This document shows, piece after piece, positions 17,623 through 26,038 of a stretch of 64,000 nucleotides of DNA. Both the position numbers and the translations under genes were made by a program. The DNA is from CAVPTL01 sp963708725 (GTDB taxonomy: Bacteria; Actinomycetota; Thermoleophilia; Gaiellales; JAICJC01): assembly GCA_963708725.1 (NCBI GenBank), contig CAVPTL010000011.1, positions 118,044 through 182,043 on the forward strand. The letters run 5' to 3'. The stretch's first letter is position 1. The number at the start of each line of letters is the position of its first letter. The notes beneath the pieces were generated by a model, which saw only the letters and a program-made list of their open reading frames with translations, did no database searches and was not told where the DNA came from.

Positions 17623-18980
17623 CGGAGTCCTCCCTTAGGACCGACATCGCCGCGCTGGAGCGCCTCTGCTGCGGCCCTCATGGCGTTCCCCGCGGCCTCG
17701 AGCGTGTGATCGATGTCTTCGTCGGTGTGCGCGCCCGATGTCAGGAACAAACCCTCCTGGGGCGGCTGGAGCAGAATACCGTTCGCGCGGAAATTCAGAT
17801 GCGCTGCGAAAAACGGGCTGGATTGGACGATCGCGTGGGCCTCGCGATAGTCGCGGGGCGGCGTCGCCGAGAACCACAGCTGGAACATGCCGCCGACTCC
17901 GCTCCAGCAGGCTTCGAGCCCGGCGTCATGCGCGGCGGCGACCAATCCGTCGGCAAGACGGGAGCCGCGGGCGTTGAGCCCCTCGTAGAAGCCGTCGGCA
18001 CCGGTCTGCTCGCCCGCGGCGATGATCGCGGCGCACACAAGCGCGTTGGAGTTGTAGGTGCCGCCGTGCATGGTGCGACCGTCGGCGGCCATCTCCATCA
18101 CCTCGGCGTGGCCACCGAGTGCCGCGACCGGGAAGCCGGCGCCGAGCGCCTTGGCCAGCACCGTCAGGTCGGGATCGATCCCGAGCAGCTCCTGCGCGCC
18201 TCCGGGCGCGACCCGGTAGCCGGTCAGGACCTCGTCGAAGATCAGCAGGCTGCCGGCCGCGGTTGTGAGCTCGCGCATCCGCTCGAGGTAGCCAGGGGCC
18301 GGCATGATCGCACCGCAGTTGCCGAGGATCGGTTCGGTGATGACCGCGGCGATCTGCTCGCCGTGGCGCTCAAACAGGGCCTCGAGTGCGGCGGTGTCGT
18401 TCCACGGCGCGACCAGCAGCGTGCCGGCGATCTCGTCGGGAATCCCCGTCGAGCCGGGCAACACCGACGGTGCGTCCGCCGGGCCCCAGGTCTCGGGCGA
18501 GGGGTGGGCCGACCAATGGATCGCATCCGACCAGCCGTGGTAGTGGCCTTCGAAGCGCACGATCAGCGGCCGGCCGGTGTAGGCCCGCGCGAATCGCAGG
18601 GCGTACATGGCGGCCTCGGTGCCAGAGCTCGAGAACCGGACTCGCTCGACAGACGGCAGTCGTTCGCACACGGTCTGGGCGGCGATGCCCTCCAGGTCGT
18701 GCGCCAGCGAGAACAGCGAACCGCGCTCGGTGAGGGTCGTGGTGACGGCGTCGATCACCGGCTTGGGCCGATGCCCGAGGATCAGCGGCCCCTGGCCCAT
18801 GACGTAGTCGATAAAGCTGTTTCCGTCCTCGTCGGTCAGAATGGCGCCGGATCCTTCCCGCGCAAACACGGGTAGCGGGAGCCAGCCCGATCGTGGCGAG
18901 CGGGTACCCGAGCCGACCCCTCCGGGCAGGTACTCCGAAGCACGGTCGAACAGTTCCTGTGAATGCGTGGTCGTCGTCAT
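17619..18980 (-). CDS. Class III aminotransferase, glutamate-1-semialdehyde aminomutase-like
   Basis: PLP enzyme of 453 aa. Start MTTTTHSQELFDRASEYLPGG overlaps the frlD-like stop by ATGA. PLP-binding features: SSSGTEAAMYALRFAR, HYHGWSD, DEVLTGYRV, and Schiff-base Lys in LAKALGAGFPVAALGG. It resembles HemL in fold, but the HemL-typical NSPVRAF after PGGV is replaced by SGTRSPRSG, and the context is not tetrapyrrole. It may act on the amine freed by the deglycase or on an incoming glycated substrate; unproved. Confidence 0.85.
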   Translation of the reverse strand: MTTTTHSQELFDRASEYLPGGVGSGTRSPRSGWLPLPVFAREGSGAILTDEDGNSFIDYVMGQGPLILGHRPKPVIDAVTTTLTERGSLFSLAHDLEGIAAQTVCERLPSVERVRFSSSGTEAAMYALRFARAYTGRPLIVRFEGHYHGWSDAIHWSAHPSPETWGPADAPSVLPGSTGIPDEIAGTLLVAPWNDTAALEALFERHGEQIAAVITEPILGNCGAIMPAPGYLERMRELTTAAGSLLIFDEVLTGYRVAPGGAQELLGIDPDLTVLAKALGAGFPVAALGGHAEVMEMAADGRTMHGGTYNSNALVCAAIIAAGEQTGADGFYEGLNARGSRLADGLVAAAHDAGLEACWSGVGGMFQLWFSATPPRDYREAHAIVQSSPFFAAHLNFRANGILLQPPQEGLFLTSGAHTDEDIDHTLEAAGNAMRAAAEALQRGDVGPKGGLR

Positions 18981-19765
18981 GCCGCCTCCCAAGCTCCGTG
19001 GTGTGTGCAGGTGTGTGCCGCCGCGCGGGCCCCGTGGTCGAGCGCGGCCTCCATCGCGGCACCGTTCACGTGGGCTGCAATCACAGCCGCAATCAACGCG
19101 TCGCCGGCGCCGAGGGTGTCGACGACCGCGACCGGGTCGGCCGCACGCTCGACCAGGTGGCCGTTCCAGGCCAGGGCGCCCTCGCCGCCACGGGTGACGA
19201 CCGCCGCCGTTGCCCCGGCGGCGACCGCTGCTTCGGCCTGGTTCAACGCGTGCTCGCGGTTCCCACCGGCGGCGGAGATGAACGCAATTTCCAGCCGCGG
19301 GGCGAGCGCCTCGAGCAGGCTCGTGTCGCCGGCGTCGGAGAAGTCGTAGGAGATGCGGGTCGACTCCAGCGCGAGCAGGTCGGTGGGCTCGGTCAACCCG
19401 ACGCCATGCACCCACGTGCGAGTGTCGAGTTCGGCGAGCGCCTGGGCCGACGGGCGATACATGCTGCTGGCGCCGTAGTGCTCCTCCACGAAGATGCGGT
19501 CGCCGTTGGCGCGCAGCTCGACCAGGGTCACTCCGGTGGGTTCGGAACGAACGTCGATCGCGGCGGTGTCGACACCGGCCGCCTGTAGCGCTGATCGGAT
19601 CGCGGCACCGTCGGCGTCGTCGCCGACCGCGCCGAAGTACGCGGTTTCGAAGCCCCCGTGGGCCAGGCCCACCGCGACGTTGACCGCGTTTCCACCGACC
19701 TGCGCGACCTGTGCGCCATTGATGTAACGGTCGATGCAGTTATCGCCGACACAGGCGAGCCTCAC
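18977..19765 (-). CDS. frlD: PfkB-family kinase, fructoselysine 6-kinase-like (FrlD)
   Basis: A 262-residue ribokinase-family protein, the same short length as E. coli FrlD. It shares FrlD-like features from memory of that protein: GDNCID near the N-terminus, GGNAVNVAV, VGDD, YDFSD, VDTLGAGDALIA and a terminal HHGAW. The catalytic Asp is in GAGD. The GTG start (19765) overlaps the frlB-like stop by GTGA. Predicted to phosphorylate a fructosyl-amine at C6. The exact substrate (fructoselysine, fructose-asparagine or other) cannot be told from sequence alone. Confidence 0.82.
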   Translation of the reverse strand: MRLACVGDNCIDRYINGAQVAQVGGNAVNVAVGLAHGGFETAYFGAVGDDADGAAIRSALQAAGVDTAAIDVRSEPTGVTLVELRANGDRIFVEEHYGASSMYRPSAQALAELDTRTWVHGVGLTEPTDLLALESTRISYDFSDAGDTSLLEALAPRLEIAFISAAGGNREHALNQAEAAVAAGATAAVVTRGGEGALAWNGHLVERAADPVAVVDTLGAGDALIAAVIAAHVNGAAMEAALDHGARAAAHTCTHHGAWEAA

Positions 19766-20817
19766 GGCCACGTGGCGCCACCTTCGGCCAGTACCTGCCG
19801 GCCCATGTACGCCCGCGCATCGAGGTCGTCGATCCCGCGCAGAAACGTCGAATAGACGATGAACCATTGCAGAGCCACCTTCAGCACAAACGGCGTCAGG
19901 AGCGGATGCACGCCGGGATAGTCGGCGGCGTCGAAGGTGATGGCGCGGGCACCGTTTTGGCGGGCAAACTCGAGCGTGCGAAGCGTCATCGCCCGCGAAT
20001 CGTCGGTGCCGACCAGCACTGCCAGGTCGGCCTGCTGGCGATCGAGCATCTCGGCGGGGCCGTGGCGGAACTCGGCCGATTCGATGATCGAGCCGTGGAT
20101 CCGCATGTTCTCCATGAACACGGTCAGCCCGAACTTGTACGCGAGGCCGAACAATGGCCCGGCGCCGATGGCGTACAGCAGCGTCGAATCGGCGAGCTCC
20201 TCCGCCAGCGCCTGGCCGCGCTCGCGCTCGCTGTGGAAGGCGGCGCCGATCTGCCCCGGAAGCGCGGGCACCGCCTCGAGCAGCTCGTGGGCGAGCGGAT
20301 TTTGCTCGGCCTTGCCCCATTCGCAGGCAAGTAGCGTGACCGCCAGGAGCGGCAGGCTGTAGAGGCCGGGGGAGGAGTAGGCGATGGTGGTGTCGGCCTC
20401 CGACCCGATCGGCGAATCGGCGTCGCGTACCAACGCGACGGTGTGGGCCCCGCGGGCCTTGGCGAACCGAAGCGCCGCGAGCGTATCCTCGGTGCGGCCC
20501 GAATACGAGGCCAGAACCACGATCGAGTCGGAATCAAGTCGCTGGGGAGCGCGCCAGATCAGCTCATACGAGAGGATCACGTCCGACGGCGTCGAGGTCA
20601 GGCGGTCGAACAGATACTTGCCCGAGTACATCGACGCCCACGAGCCGCCCGACCCGACGAAGAACACCTGACGCGTGGTCGTGTGACGTCGCTCGGCAAG
20701 TTCGGCCAGGACGGCGGAATGCTCGGTGAGAAAGCGGGCGCTGTCGGCCTCGAGATGGGGCGCCGAGAACAGCTCGGAGCTGTGGGCGTTCCTGACGAGT
20801 TGCTCCAGATCGGTCAC
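19762..20817 (-). CDS. frlB: SIS-domain deglycase, fructosamine-6-phosphate type (FrlB-like)
   Basis: A 351-residue two-SIS-domain protein. Motifs: VGSGGSWASMYSGKYL, phosphosugar loop LASYSGRTEDT, IIESAEFRHGPAEML, GVHPLLTPF and C-terminal DARAYMGRQVL, which follow the FrlB pattern. FrlB splits fructoselysine-6-phosphate into glucose-6-phosphate and lysine. First gene of the seven-gene minus-strand operon and overlaps the kinase by 4 nt. The upstream region carries a LacI-type operator. Confidence 0.82.
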   Translation of the reverse strand: MTDLEQLVRNAHSSELFSAPHLEADSARFLTEHSAVLAELAERRHTTTRQVFFVGSGGSWASMYSGKYLFDRLTSTPSDVILSYELIWRAPQRLDSDSIVVLASYSGRTEDTLAALRFAKARGAHTVALVRDADSPIGSEADTTIAYSSPGLYSLPLLAVTLLACEWGKAEQNPLAHELLEAVPALPGQIGAAFHSERERGQALAEELADSTLLYAIGAGPLFGLAYKFGLTVFMENMRIHGSIIESAEFRHGPAEMLDRQQADLAVLVGTDDSRAMTLRTLEFARQNGARAITFDAADYPGVHPLLTPFVLKVALQWFIVYSTFLRGIDDLDARAYMGRQVLAEGGATWP

Positions 20818-20854
20818 AGACAGCCTCTCCTACAGTGGTCAGTGGTCAACAACG

Positions 20855-20868
20855 TGATAACGCTATCA
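20855..20868. promoter_or_regulatory. LacI-family operator in the frlB/lacI divergent promoter
   Basis: TGATAACGCTATCA: TGATA/TATCA arms around a central ACGC, one base from the classic LacI-family palindrome TGATAACGTTATCA. It sits 38 nt upstream of the frlB-like start and 9 nt upstream of the LacI start, so it could control both directions. Confidence 0.78.
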
Positions 20869-20869
20869 T
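20864..20869 (+). promoter_or_regulatory. -10 box of the LacI gene (leaderless), overlapping the operator
   Basis: TATCAT ends 8 nt before the ATG at 20878 and overlaps the operator at 20855-20868, as expected for autorepression. Confidence 0.5.
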
Positions 20870-20877
20870 CTCGACCC

Positions 20878-21876
20878 ATGACCGTCACGGTACGCGATGT
20901 CGCACACGCCGCCGGTGTGTCCCAGGCCACCGCCGCACGAGCGTTGGGAGGCTATGGCTATGCCTCGGGCGACGCTCGCCAGCGGGTGCTCGAGAGCGCC
21001 CGCAGGCTGGGATACACGCCCAATGCGGTGGCCAAGGCACTGGTTTCCAACGCCACCATGACCGTGGGGGTCGTGGTCGGGGATATCGACAACCCATTCT
21101 TCGCGACCGCCGCCCGCGGTCTCACCGACGTATTCGACCGCCACGGCTACACCGTGCTTCTGGCAAACGCCGACGAGGACAGGGTGCGTGAGGGCAAGGT
21201 GGTCGACGCTCTGCGATCGCGCCGTGTCGACGGATTGGTGGTCGTGCCGGCCCCCGGCGCCGACCTCGCCAAGGTGGTTCGATCGGGAGTTCCGCTGGTG
21301 CAGCTCGACCGCGCCGTCGACGGGCTCGCGGCCGACGCGGTGATGGCCGAAAACGCCGAGGGCGCCGAACTGGCCGTCGCGCACCTGCTGAAGCTTGGGC
21401 ACCGCCGGATCGGGATGGTCTCGGATACCGCCGAGATCTCGTCCTCCGCCGAGCGCATCGCCGGATATCGCCGAGCGCTGCGGGTGGCCGGGATCCGCGT
21501 CTCCGACGACCTGATCGCGATCGGCGGGTCGACCCAGGCCGACGCTCGCGCAGCCGCACTGCGTTTGCTCGACCGCGACGACCGACCCACGGCGGTGTTC
21601 ACCGCCAACAACTTCATGACCCACGGCGTGCTTCAGGCCGCGATCGAGCTGCGGCTCTCGATCCCGCTCCAGCTCGCGCTCGTGGGGTTCGACGATCTCG
21701 ACTGGACGACGCTGGTAAATCCGCCGCTCACCGTCGTCTCCCAGCCGGTCGCCGAGCTCGGCAAGATGGCCGCGGAACGCCTGCTGGCGCGGATCGCCGG
21801 CGACGACTCGCCACCGAAGGCATTGCGGCTGCCGACCCGTCTGATCGTGCGCGGATCGTGCGGAGCCAACGCATGA
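20878..21876 (+). CDS. LacI-family transcriptional regulator
   Basis: A 332-residue repressor. N-terminal helix-turn-helix VRDVAHAAGVSQATAARAL, hinge region near residue 50 (YTPNAVAKAL), then a periplasmic-binding-type effector domain (GVVVGDIDNPFF, GLVVVPA, VGFDDLDWT). The start is at 20878; the frame is open further upstream but antisense to frlB. The stop overlaps the M20 gene by ATGA. It probably controls the frl-like operon and itself through the operator at 20855. Confidence 0.93.
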   Translation: MTVTVRDVAHAAGVSQATAARALGGYGYASGDARQRVLESARRLGYTPNAVAKALVSNATMTVGVVVGDIDNPFFATAARGLTDVFDRHGYTVLLANADEDRVREGKVVDALRSRRVDGLVVVPAPGADLAKVVRSGVPLVQLDRAVDGLAADAVMAENAEGAELAVAHLLKLGHRRIGMVSDTAEISSSAERIAGYRRALRVAGIRVSDDLIAIGGSTQADARAAALRLLDRDDRPTAVFTANNFMTHGVLQAAIELRLSIPLQLALVGFDDLDWTTLVNPPLTVVSQPVAELGKMAAERLLARIAGDDSPPKALRLPTRLIVRGSCGANA

Positions 21877-23013
21877 ACCCCGTCGCCGAACTGCTCGCCG
21901 AACTCGTCGAAGCCGATTCGACCAACCCGACGCTCTCGGAAGGCGGGGCCGGCGAAGCACAGGTCGCCCGCATCCTCGCCCAACGGCTGGAGCGCGCCGG
22001 CCTCGAGGTCGACGTGTGGGATGCCGCGCCTGGCCGGCCAAACGTCGTCGGCCGCCTGCGAGGGACCGGGGAAGGTCGCACGCTGATGTTCTGTGGCCAC
22101 ACCGACGTCGTGGACGCCGAGCCGTCCCAATTCGCGCCGGTCGTCCGCGATGGCCGTATGCACGGCCGCGGTACCAACGACATGAAGGGTGGCATCGCCG
22201 CCTCGGTGATCGTCGCCGAGCGACTTGCGGCCGGCCCACGGCTCGCCGGTGACGTGCTGATGGCCTTCGTGATCGACGAGGAGTGGGCGAGCCTGGGGGC
22301 CGAGGCCCTGATCGGGCGTTATCAGGCCGACGGGGCGGTGCTTCCGGAGCAGAGCGACCTGGACGTGGTCATCGCCCACGGCGGCTTTGCCTGGTATGAG
22401 GTCACCTCGCTGGGCGTCGAGTCGGCCGGCGGCGAGCCGGAGAAAGGCATCGACGGGATCGCGCTGGCGGGGCCGCTGCTGACCGGCATCGTGGAGCTCG
22501 ATCGCGAGCTGGAAGGCCGCGTGGCAAGCCTGCCGTATCCCAACGACGGCCGGCCCAATATCCACGCCTCCACGATTCGCGGGGGCCAGACGTATCCGAC
22601 CTACCCCGCGGAGTGCGTGATCCAGATCGAGCGGTGCATCATGCCGGGCGAGTCGCTGGCCGAGTCGTACGCCGAGCTCGAGGCACTACTCGAGCGGGCG
22701 CGCAGCCGCCGATCCCCGATTCCGTGGGAGCTCGACCACTGCCATCGCCCGCGAGCCGGTCATGCTCGACCGCGACGAGCCGGTGGTGCAGGCAATGATC
22801 GCCGCGGTCAGCGAAACCACCGGCGAGGCTCCCGTGGTCAGATCCGACTACGGGTGGATGGATTCGGGCGTGCTGGTCGAGGCCGGAATCCCGTGCGTCG
22901 TCTACGGCCCCCTGGGCGAAGGCGTGCACACCGCCGACGAATGGGTCGATCTGGCTTCGCTCGACACCTGCGTCGACGTTTTCGAGCGGTTCGCGCGCAC
23001 CTTCTGCGGCTGA
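21873..23013 (+). CDS. M20-family metallopeptidase/deacylase (ArgE/DapE type), frameshifted
   Basis: Zinc-dependent hydrolase with all metal-ligand motifs, but split over two frames. Frame 1 (from 21873) has GHTDVVDAE, GRGTNDMKGG, VIDEEWASLGAEAL and the lid segment NIHASTIRGG. Near 22737 it moves by +1 into the frame that reads AIAREPVMLDRDEP and ends YGPLGEGVHTADEW with the last metal His. Dropping one C from GACCACT (22734-22740) restores one about 379-residue protein. This may be a sequencing error or a recent mutation. It is coupled to lacI, so it may hydrolyse N-acylated or glycated peptides brought in by the importers. Confidence 0.82.
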
Positions 23014-23080
23014 AGGTTTTCCACATTTTGGGCGGGTAGCGTCCGTCACATGCTTGGAAAACTGAATGTGGGCTCAACCC

Positions 23081-23110
23081 TTGACGGATGACGCCTTCAT
23101 GTGGTCGAAT
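23081..23110 (+). promoter_or_regulatory. Possible promoter of the Opp operon
   Basis: TTGACG (23081-23086) and TCGAAT (23105-23110) with an 18-nt spacer, 40 nt upstream of the solute-binding gene. A weak match. Confidence 0.3.
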
Positions 23111-23118
23111 CGGATTGT

Positions 23119-23133
23119 CCGATCTTTGATCGG
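23119..23133. promoter_or_regulatory. Inverted repeat upstream of the Opp operon
   Basis: CCGATCTTTGATCGG, perfect 6-bp arms around TTT, between the possible promoter and the GGAGG ribosome binding site (23141). Could be an operator or a small leader hairpin. Confidence 0.4.
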
Positions 23134-23150
23134 CGAGTCAGGAGGCGGTA

Positions 23151-25082
23151 GTGAAGGTTGTTAGACGGGTGCGCCCGCGCGGGATCGTGGTTGCACTGCT
23201 CGTGTTGCTGGTGGGAGTGGTGGGCGCCGGCTCGGCAGTCGCGTCGGATGGTTCCTCGACCTCGGCCTCGACGAGTTCGAGCGACCGCTCGACCGACCTG
23301 CGGATCGGCTTTGTCGACGACATCGACTTCCAGGCCAACATCTTCGCCGCCTACGACGCCACCCCGTACTTCATCTTTACCGAGGTCTATGACCTGCTCC
23401 TGAACTACAAGGACTCCAACGGCGAACCCGACGTGCAGAACTCGCCGACGCGCAAGTACACGGTCTCGCCGGACGGGCTGACGATCAAGTTCTGGCTGCG
23501 ACCGCACATGCGCTGGTCAGACGGCAAGCCCTTCACCTCGGCCGACGTCGTGTGGTCGTACGAGCACGCCTCGATGTCGAATGTGAACTCCGGCTACACC
23601 GTCAACATGAAGAGCATCAAGGCCGTCAGCCCGACGCTCGTGGTGATGAAGATGAAGCGCTACGACGCGCGCATCCTGTCGGCCTACGTGCCGATCGTGC
23701 CCAAGCACATCTGGGCTCCGCACGCCAAGAGCTCGGCCCAGCTCACCAAGTTCAATCCGTGCTGTCCGATGGTCGGCTCGGGGCCGTTCTACGTGAAGTC
23801 GATCAACAACAACGGCACCAGCGTGCTCGAGCCCAACAAGTACTTCTACGGCCTGAAAGGCCACATCAAGCGGATCCTGCTGATCAAGTACGGATCCGAG
23901 GACGCCGCCAAACAGGATCTCGAGCTCGGGTCGCTGGACGCTGTCAACACCGGCGAGACGACCTGGGCGCAGGAGATGCGCAAGGAGCCCAACGTCAAGC
24001 TGTGGTCGTCGCCCGCCCCGGGTTTCGATGAGCTCGCGTTCAACTCGTGCCCGCCGCAGGGCTCCGCGGGTTGCACCGGCCCAGCGCCGAGCGTCAACAC
24101 GTTCGTCGTCCAGAATCAGGCCATCCGAACGGCGATCAACTGGGCGATCGACCGACGCGTGATCTCGAGCGTGGTCTATAACGATCTGTCGCCGCCGGGA
24201 ACGGGGATCATCTCGCCCTACTACGGGCCGCGGGGCTATTACGACCCCAGCGAGTTCAAGAACGATCCCTCGATCGACTACCAGTACGACCCGCAAAAGG
24301 CGCATGACATCCTGGTCGCAGGGGGCTGGAAGTGCCCGGACGTCAACGCGAGTGGGGTCTGTACGAAGGACGGCCACAAGGCCGAGTTCAACCTGGTGCT
24401 GCGATCCAGCGACACCCAGCAGGATCAGGTTGGCCTGCGGATCAAGGCGTGGGCGGCCGCGGTCGGGATCAGGATCAACATCATCACCGAGACCGACGAC
24501 GCGCTGAACGCGCAGATCTACCACGGCACCAGCTCCAAGAAGCCGGCCGACGCAGACAAATACGAGCCCACCTACGACGCGTTCATGTGGGACTGGGGCG
24601 GCGATGTCGCCACGCCCGATTACAACTTCGAGGTGCTTCAGTGTGGCAACCCGTCCGCGGACGCCATGTGGTGTAACCACAAGTACACGTCCCTCGTGAA
24701 CCAGGCACTGACGACCAAGGACTTCCCGAAGCGGGTGGCGTTGCTGCACGAGGCCGAGCGGATCGAGCTCAAGGCCTCGCCGTATGTGATCACCGACTTT
24801 CTGCCCTACATGTCGGCGACCCGCACCGACACGTGGACGGGCTGGCTGCCGGCGCCGGGTTCGGACGGCCAGCCGTTCGGCGATAGCTGGCACCAGCTCC
24901 AGGTGCTACAGCCGGGCAAGAAGGCCAGCTCGCACTATGCGGGGGCGGCCTGGGTGATCGTCTTCCTCGTGGGCGTGACCGCAGTGGTGCTGGGCATCGG
25001 GTACTACCGCCGCCGGCGCGAAGAGCACCAGCCGTTCGAGCTTCCCGCGACGCCGGGCGATCCGGGGGCGGCCACCGGATGA
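23151..25082 (+). CDS. Oligopeptide-type solute-binding protein (family 5) with C-terminal membrane anchor
   Basis: A 643-residue extracytoplasmic binding protein. Cleavable-type signal at the N-terminus (hydrophobic stretch to about 32, no lipobox Cys), SBP_bac_5 fold (LRPHMRWSDGKPFTSADVVWSYEH, RTAINWAIDRRVISSVVY), and a C-terminal membrane helix near residues 602-624 (VIVFLVGVTAVVLGIGYY) followed by RRRREEH. The anchor is therefore a C-terminal helix rather than lipid. GTG start with GGAGG at 23141. Overlaps the permease by ATGA. Confidence 0.92.
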   Translation: MKVVRRVRPRGIVVALLVLLVGVVGAGSAVASDGSSTSASTSSSDRSTDLRIGFVDDIDFQANIFAAYDATPYFIFTEVYDLLLNYKDSNGEPDVQNSPTRKYTVSPDGLTIKFWLRPHMRWSDGKPFTSADVVWSYEHASMSNVNSGYTVNMKSIKAVSPTLVVMKMKRYDARILSAYVPIVPKHIWAPHAKSSAQLTKFNPCCPMVGSGPFYVKSINNNGTSVLEPNKYFYGLKGHIKRILLIKYGSEDAAKQDLELGSLDAVNTGETTWAQEMRKEPNVKLWSSPAPGFDELAFNSCPPQGSAGCTGPAPSVNTFVVQNQAIRTAINWAIDRRVISSVVYNDLSPPGTGIISPYYGPRGYYDPSEFKNDPSIDYQYDPQKAHDILVAGGWKCPDVNASGVCTKDGHKAEFNLVLRSSDTQQDQVGLRIKAWAAAVGIRINIITETDDALNAQIYHGTSSKKPADADKYEPTYDAFMWDWGGDVATPDYNFEVLQCGNPSADAMWCNHKYTSLVNQALTTKDFPKRVALLHEAERIELKASPYVITDFLPYMSATRTDTWTGWLPAPGSDGQPFGDSWHQLQVLQPGKKASSHYAGAAWVIVFLVGVTAVVLGIGYYRRRREEHQPFELPATPGDPGAATG

Positions 25083-26038
25083 GCTTCGCGATGAAGAAGA
25101 TTGGGTTCGCGGTCGGCACGCTGATCTTCGTGCTGATCTTCAACTTCTTCCTGTTTCGCGTCGCGAGCAACCCCAAGGACGATCTGATCCGCGGGAACCA
25201 GCGGCTCAGCGAGGCCGGCCGTGAACGGCTGATCAAGCAGCGCGGCCTCGACAAGGGCTATGTCGGGCAGTTCCGGGTGTACGTCAGCGAGACGCTGCAC
25301 GGCGACTTCGGGACAAGCTTCCAGACCAACCAGCCGGTTTCGACCATGATCTGGCAGGCGCTTCCCAACACCCTGATCCTGGTCGGGATCTCGACCATCC
25401 TGGCGACCATCATCGGCTCGTGGCTGGGGATCCTGTCGGCCGCCGCGCGCGGCTCGCCGACCGACACCGGGGTGGTGCAGACGTCGCTGTTCTTCTACGC
25501 GATGCCCGACTTCTGGGCCGGGATGATCCTGATCTGGTTCTTCGCGGTCGTGGTCGGGCTGTTCCCGACCGGCCAGAAATCCGAGCCGGGCGGGACGTTC
25601 TCGACGCTCGGATACACCTGGAACGTGGCCCAGCACGCGGCACTTCCGATCATCGCGCTCACGATCGGCATCATCGGCCAGTACGTGGTGATCATGCGCT
25701 CGTCGCTGGCCGACACGCTGAGCGAGGACTTTGTCGTGACCGCCCGCGCGATTGGCCTGCCCCGTCACCGCGTCCTTCGCCGCGCGACCCGAAATGCGAT
25801 CCTGCCGGTGGTCGCGCTGTCGGCGATCAGCTTCGGGTTCGTGATCTCGGGCGCGACCGTGATCGAGGCGTTGTTCTCGTGGCCGGGGATGGGTGATCTG
25901 ACCTACAAGGCGATCCAGAACAATGACTACCCGGTGATGCAGGCGGTGTTTCTGGTGGCCTCGTTCGCGGTGATCCTCGCGAACCTGTTCGCTGACCTGA
26001 TGTACACGTACCTCGATCCGAGAGTGAGGAACACCTGA
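25079..26038 (+). CDS. Peptide ABC permease, OppB/DppB family
   Basis: A 319-residue permease with an N-terminal membrane segment, GDFGTSFQ, an EAA loop reading FVVTARAIGLPRHRVLRRATRNA, then GATVIEALFSWPGMGDL. Start overlaps the binding-protein stop by ATGA, and its stop overlaps the next ATG (TGATG). Confidence 0.94.
   Translation: MSFAMKKIGFAVGTLIFVLIFNFFLFRVASNPKDDLIRGNQRLSEAGRERLIKQRGLDKGYVGQFRVYVSETLHGDFGTSFQTNQPVSTMIWQALPNTLILVGISTILATIIGSWLGILSAAARGSPTDTGVVQTSLFFYAMPDFWAGMILIWFFAVVVGLFPTGQKSEPGGTFSTLGYTWNVAQHAALPIIALTIGIIGQYVVIMRSSLADTLSEDFVVTARAIGLPRHRVLRRATRNAILPVVALSAISFGFVISGATVIEALFSWPGMGDLTYKAIQNNDYPVMQAVFLVASFAVILANLFADLMYTYLDPRVRNT

Noticed and set aside
17619..18980. HemL (glutamate-1-semialdehyde 2,1-aminomutase) for haem synthesis
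   Set aside because: The HemL NSPVRAF signature is replaced, and the gene is locked into the frl-like operon by ATGA overlaps on both sides.
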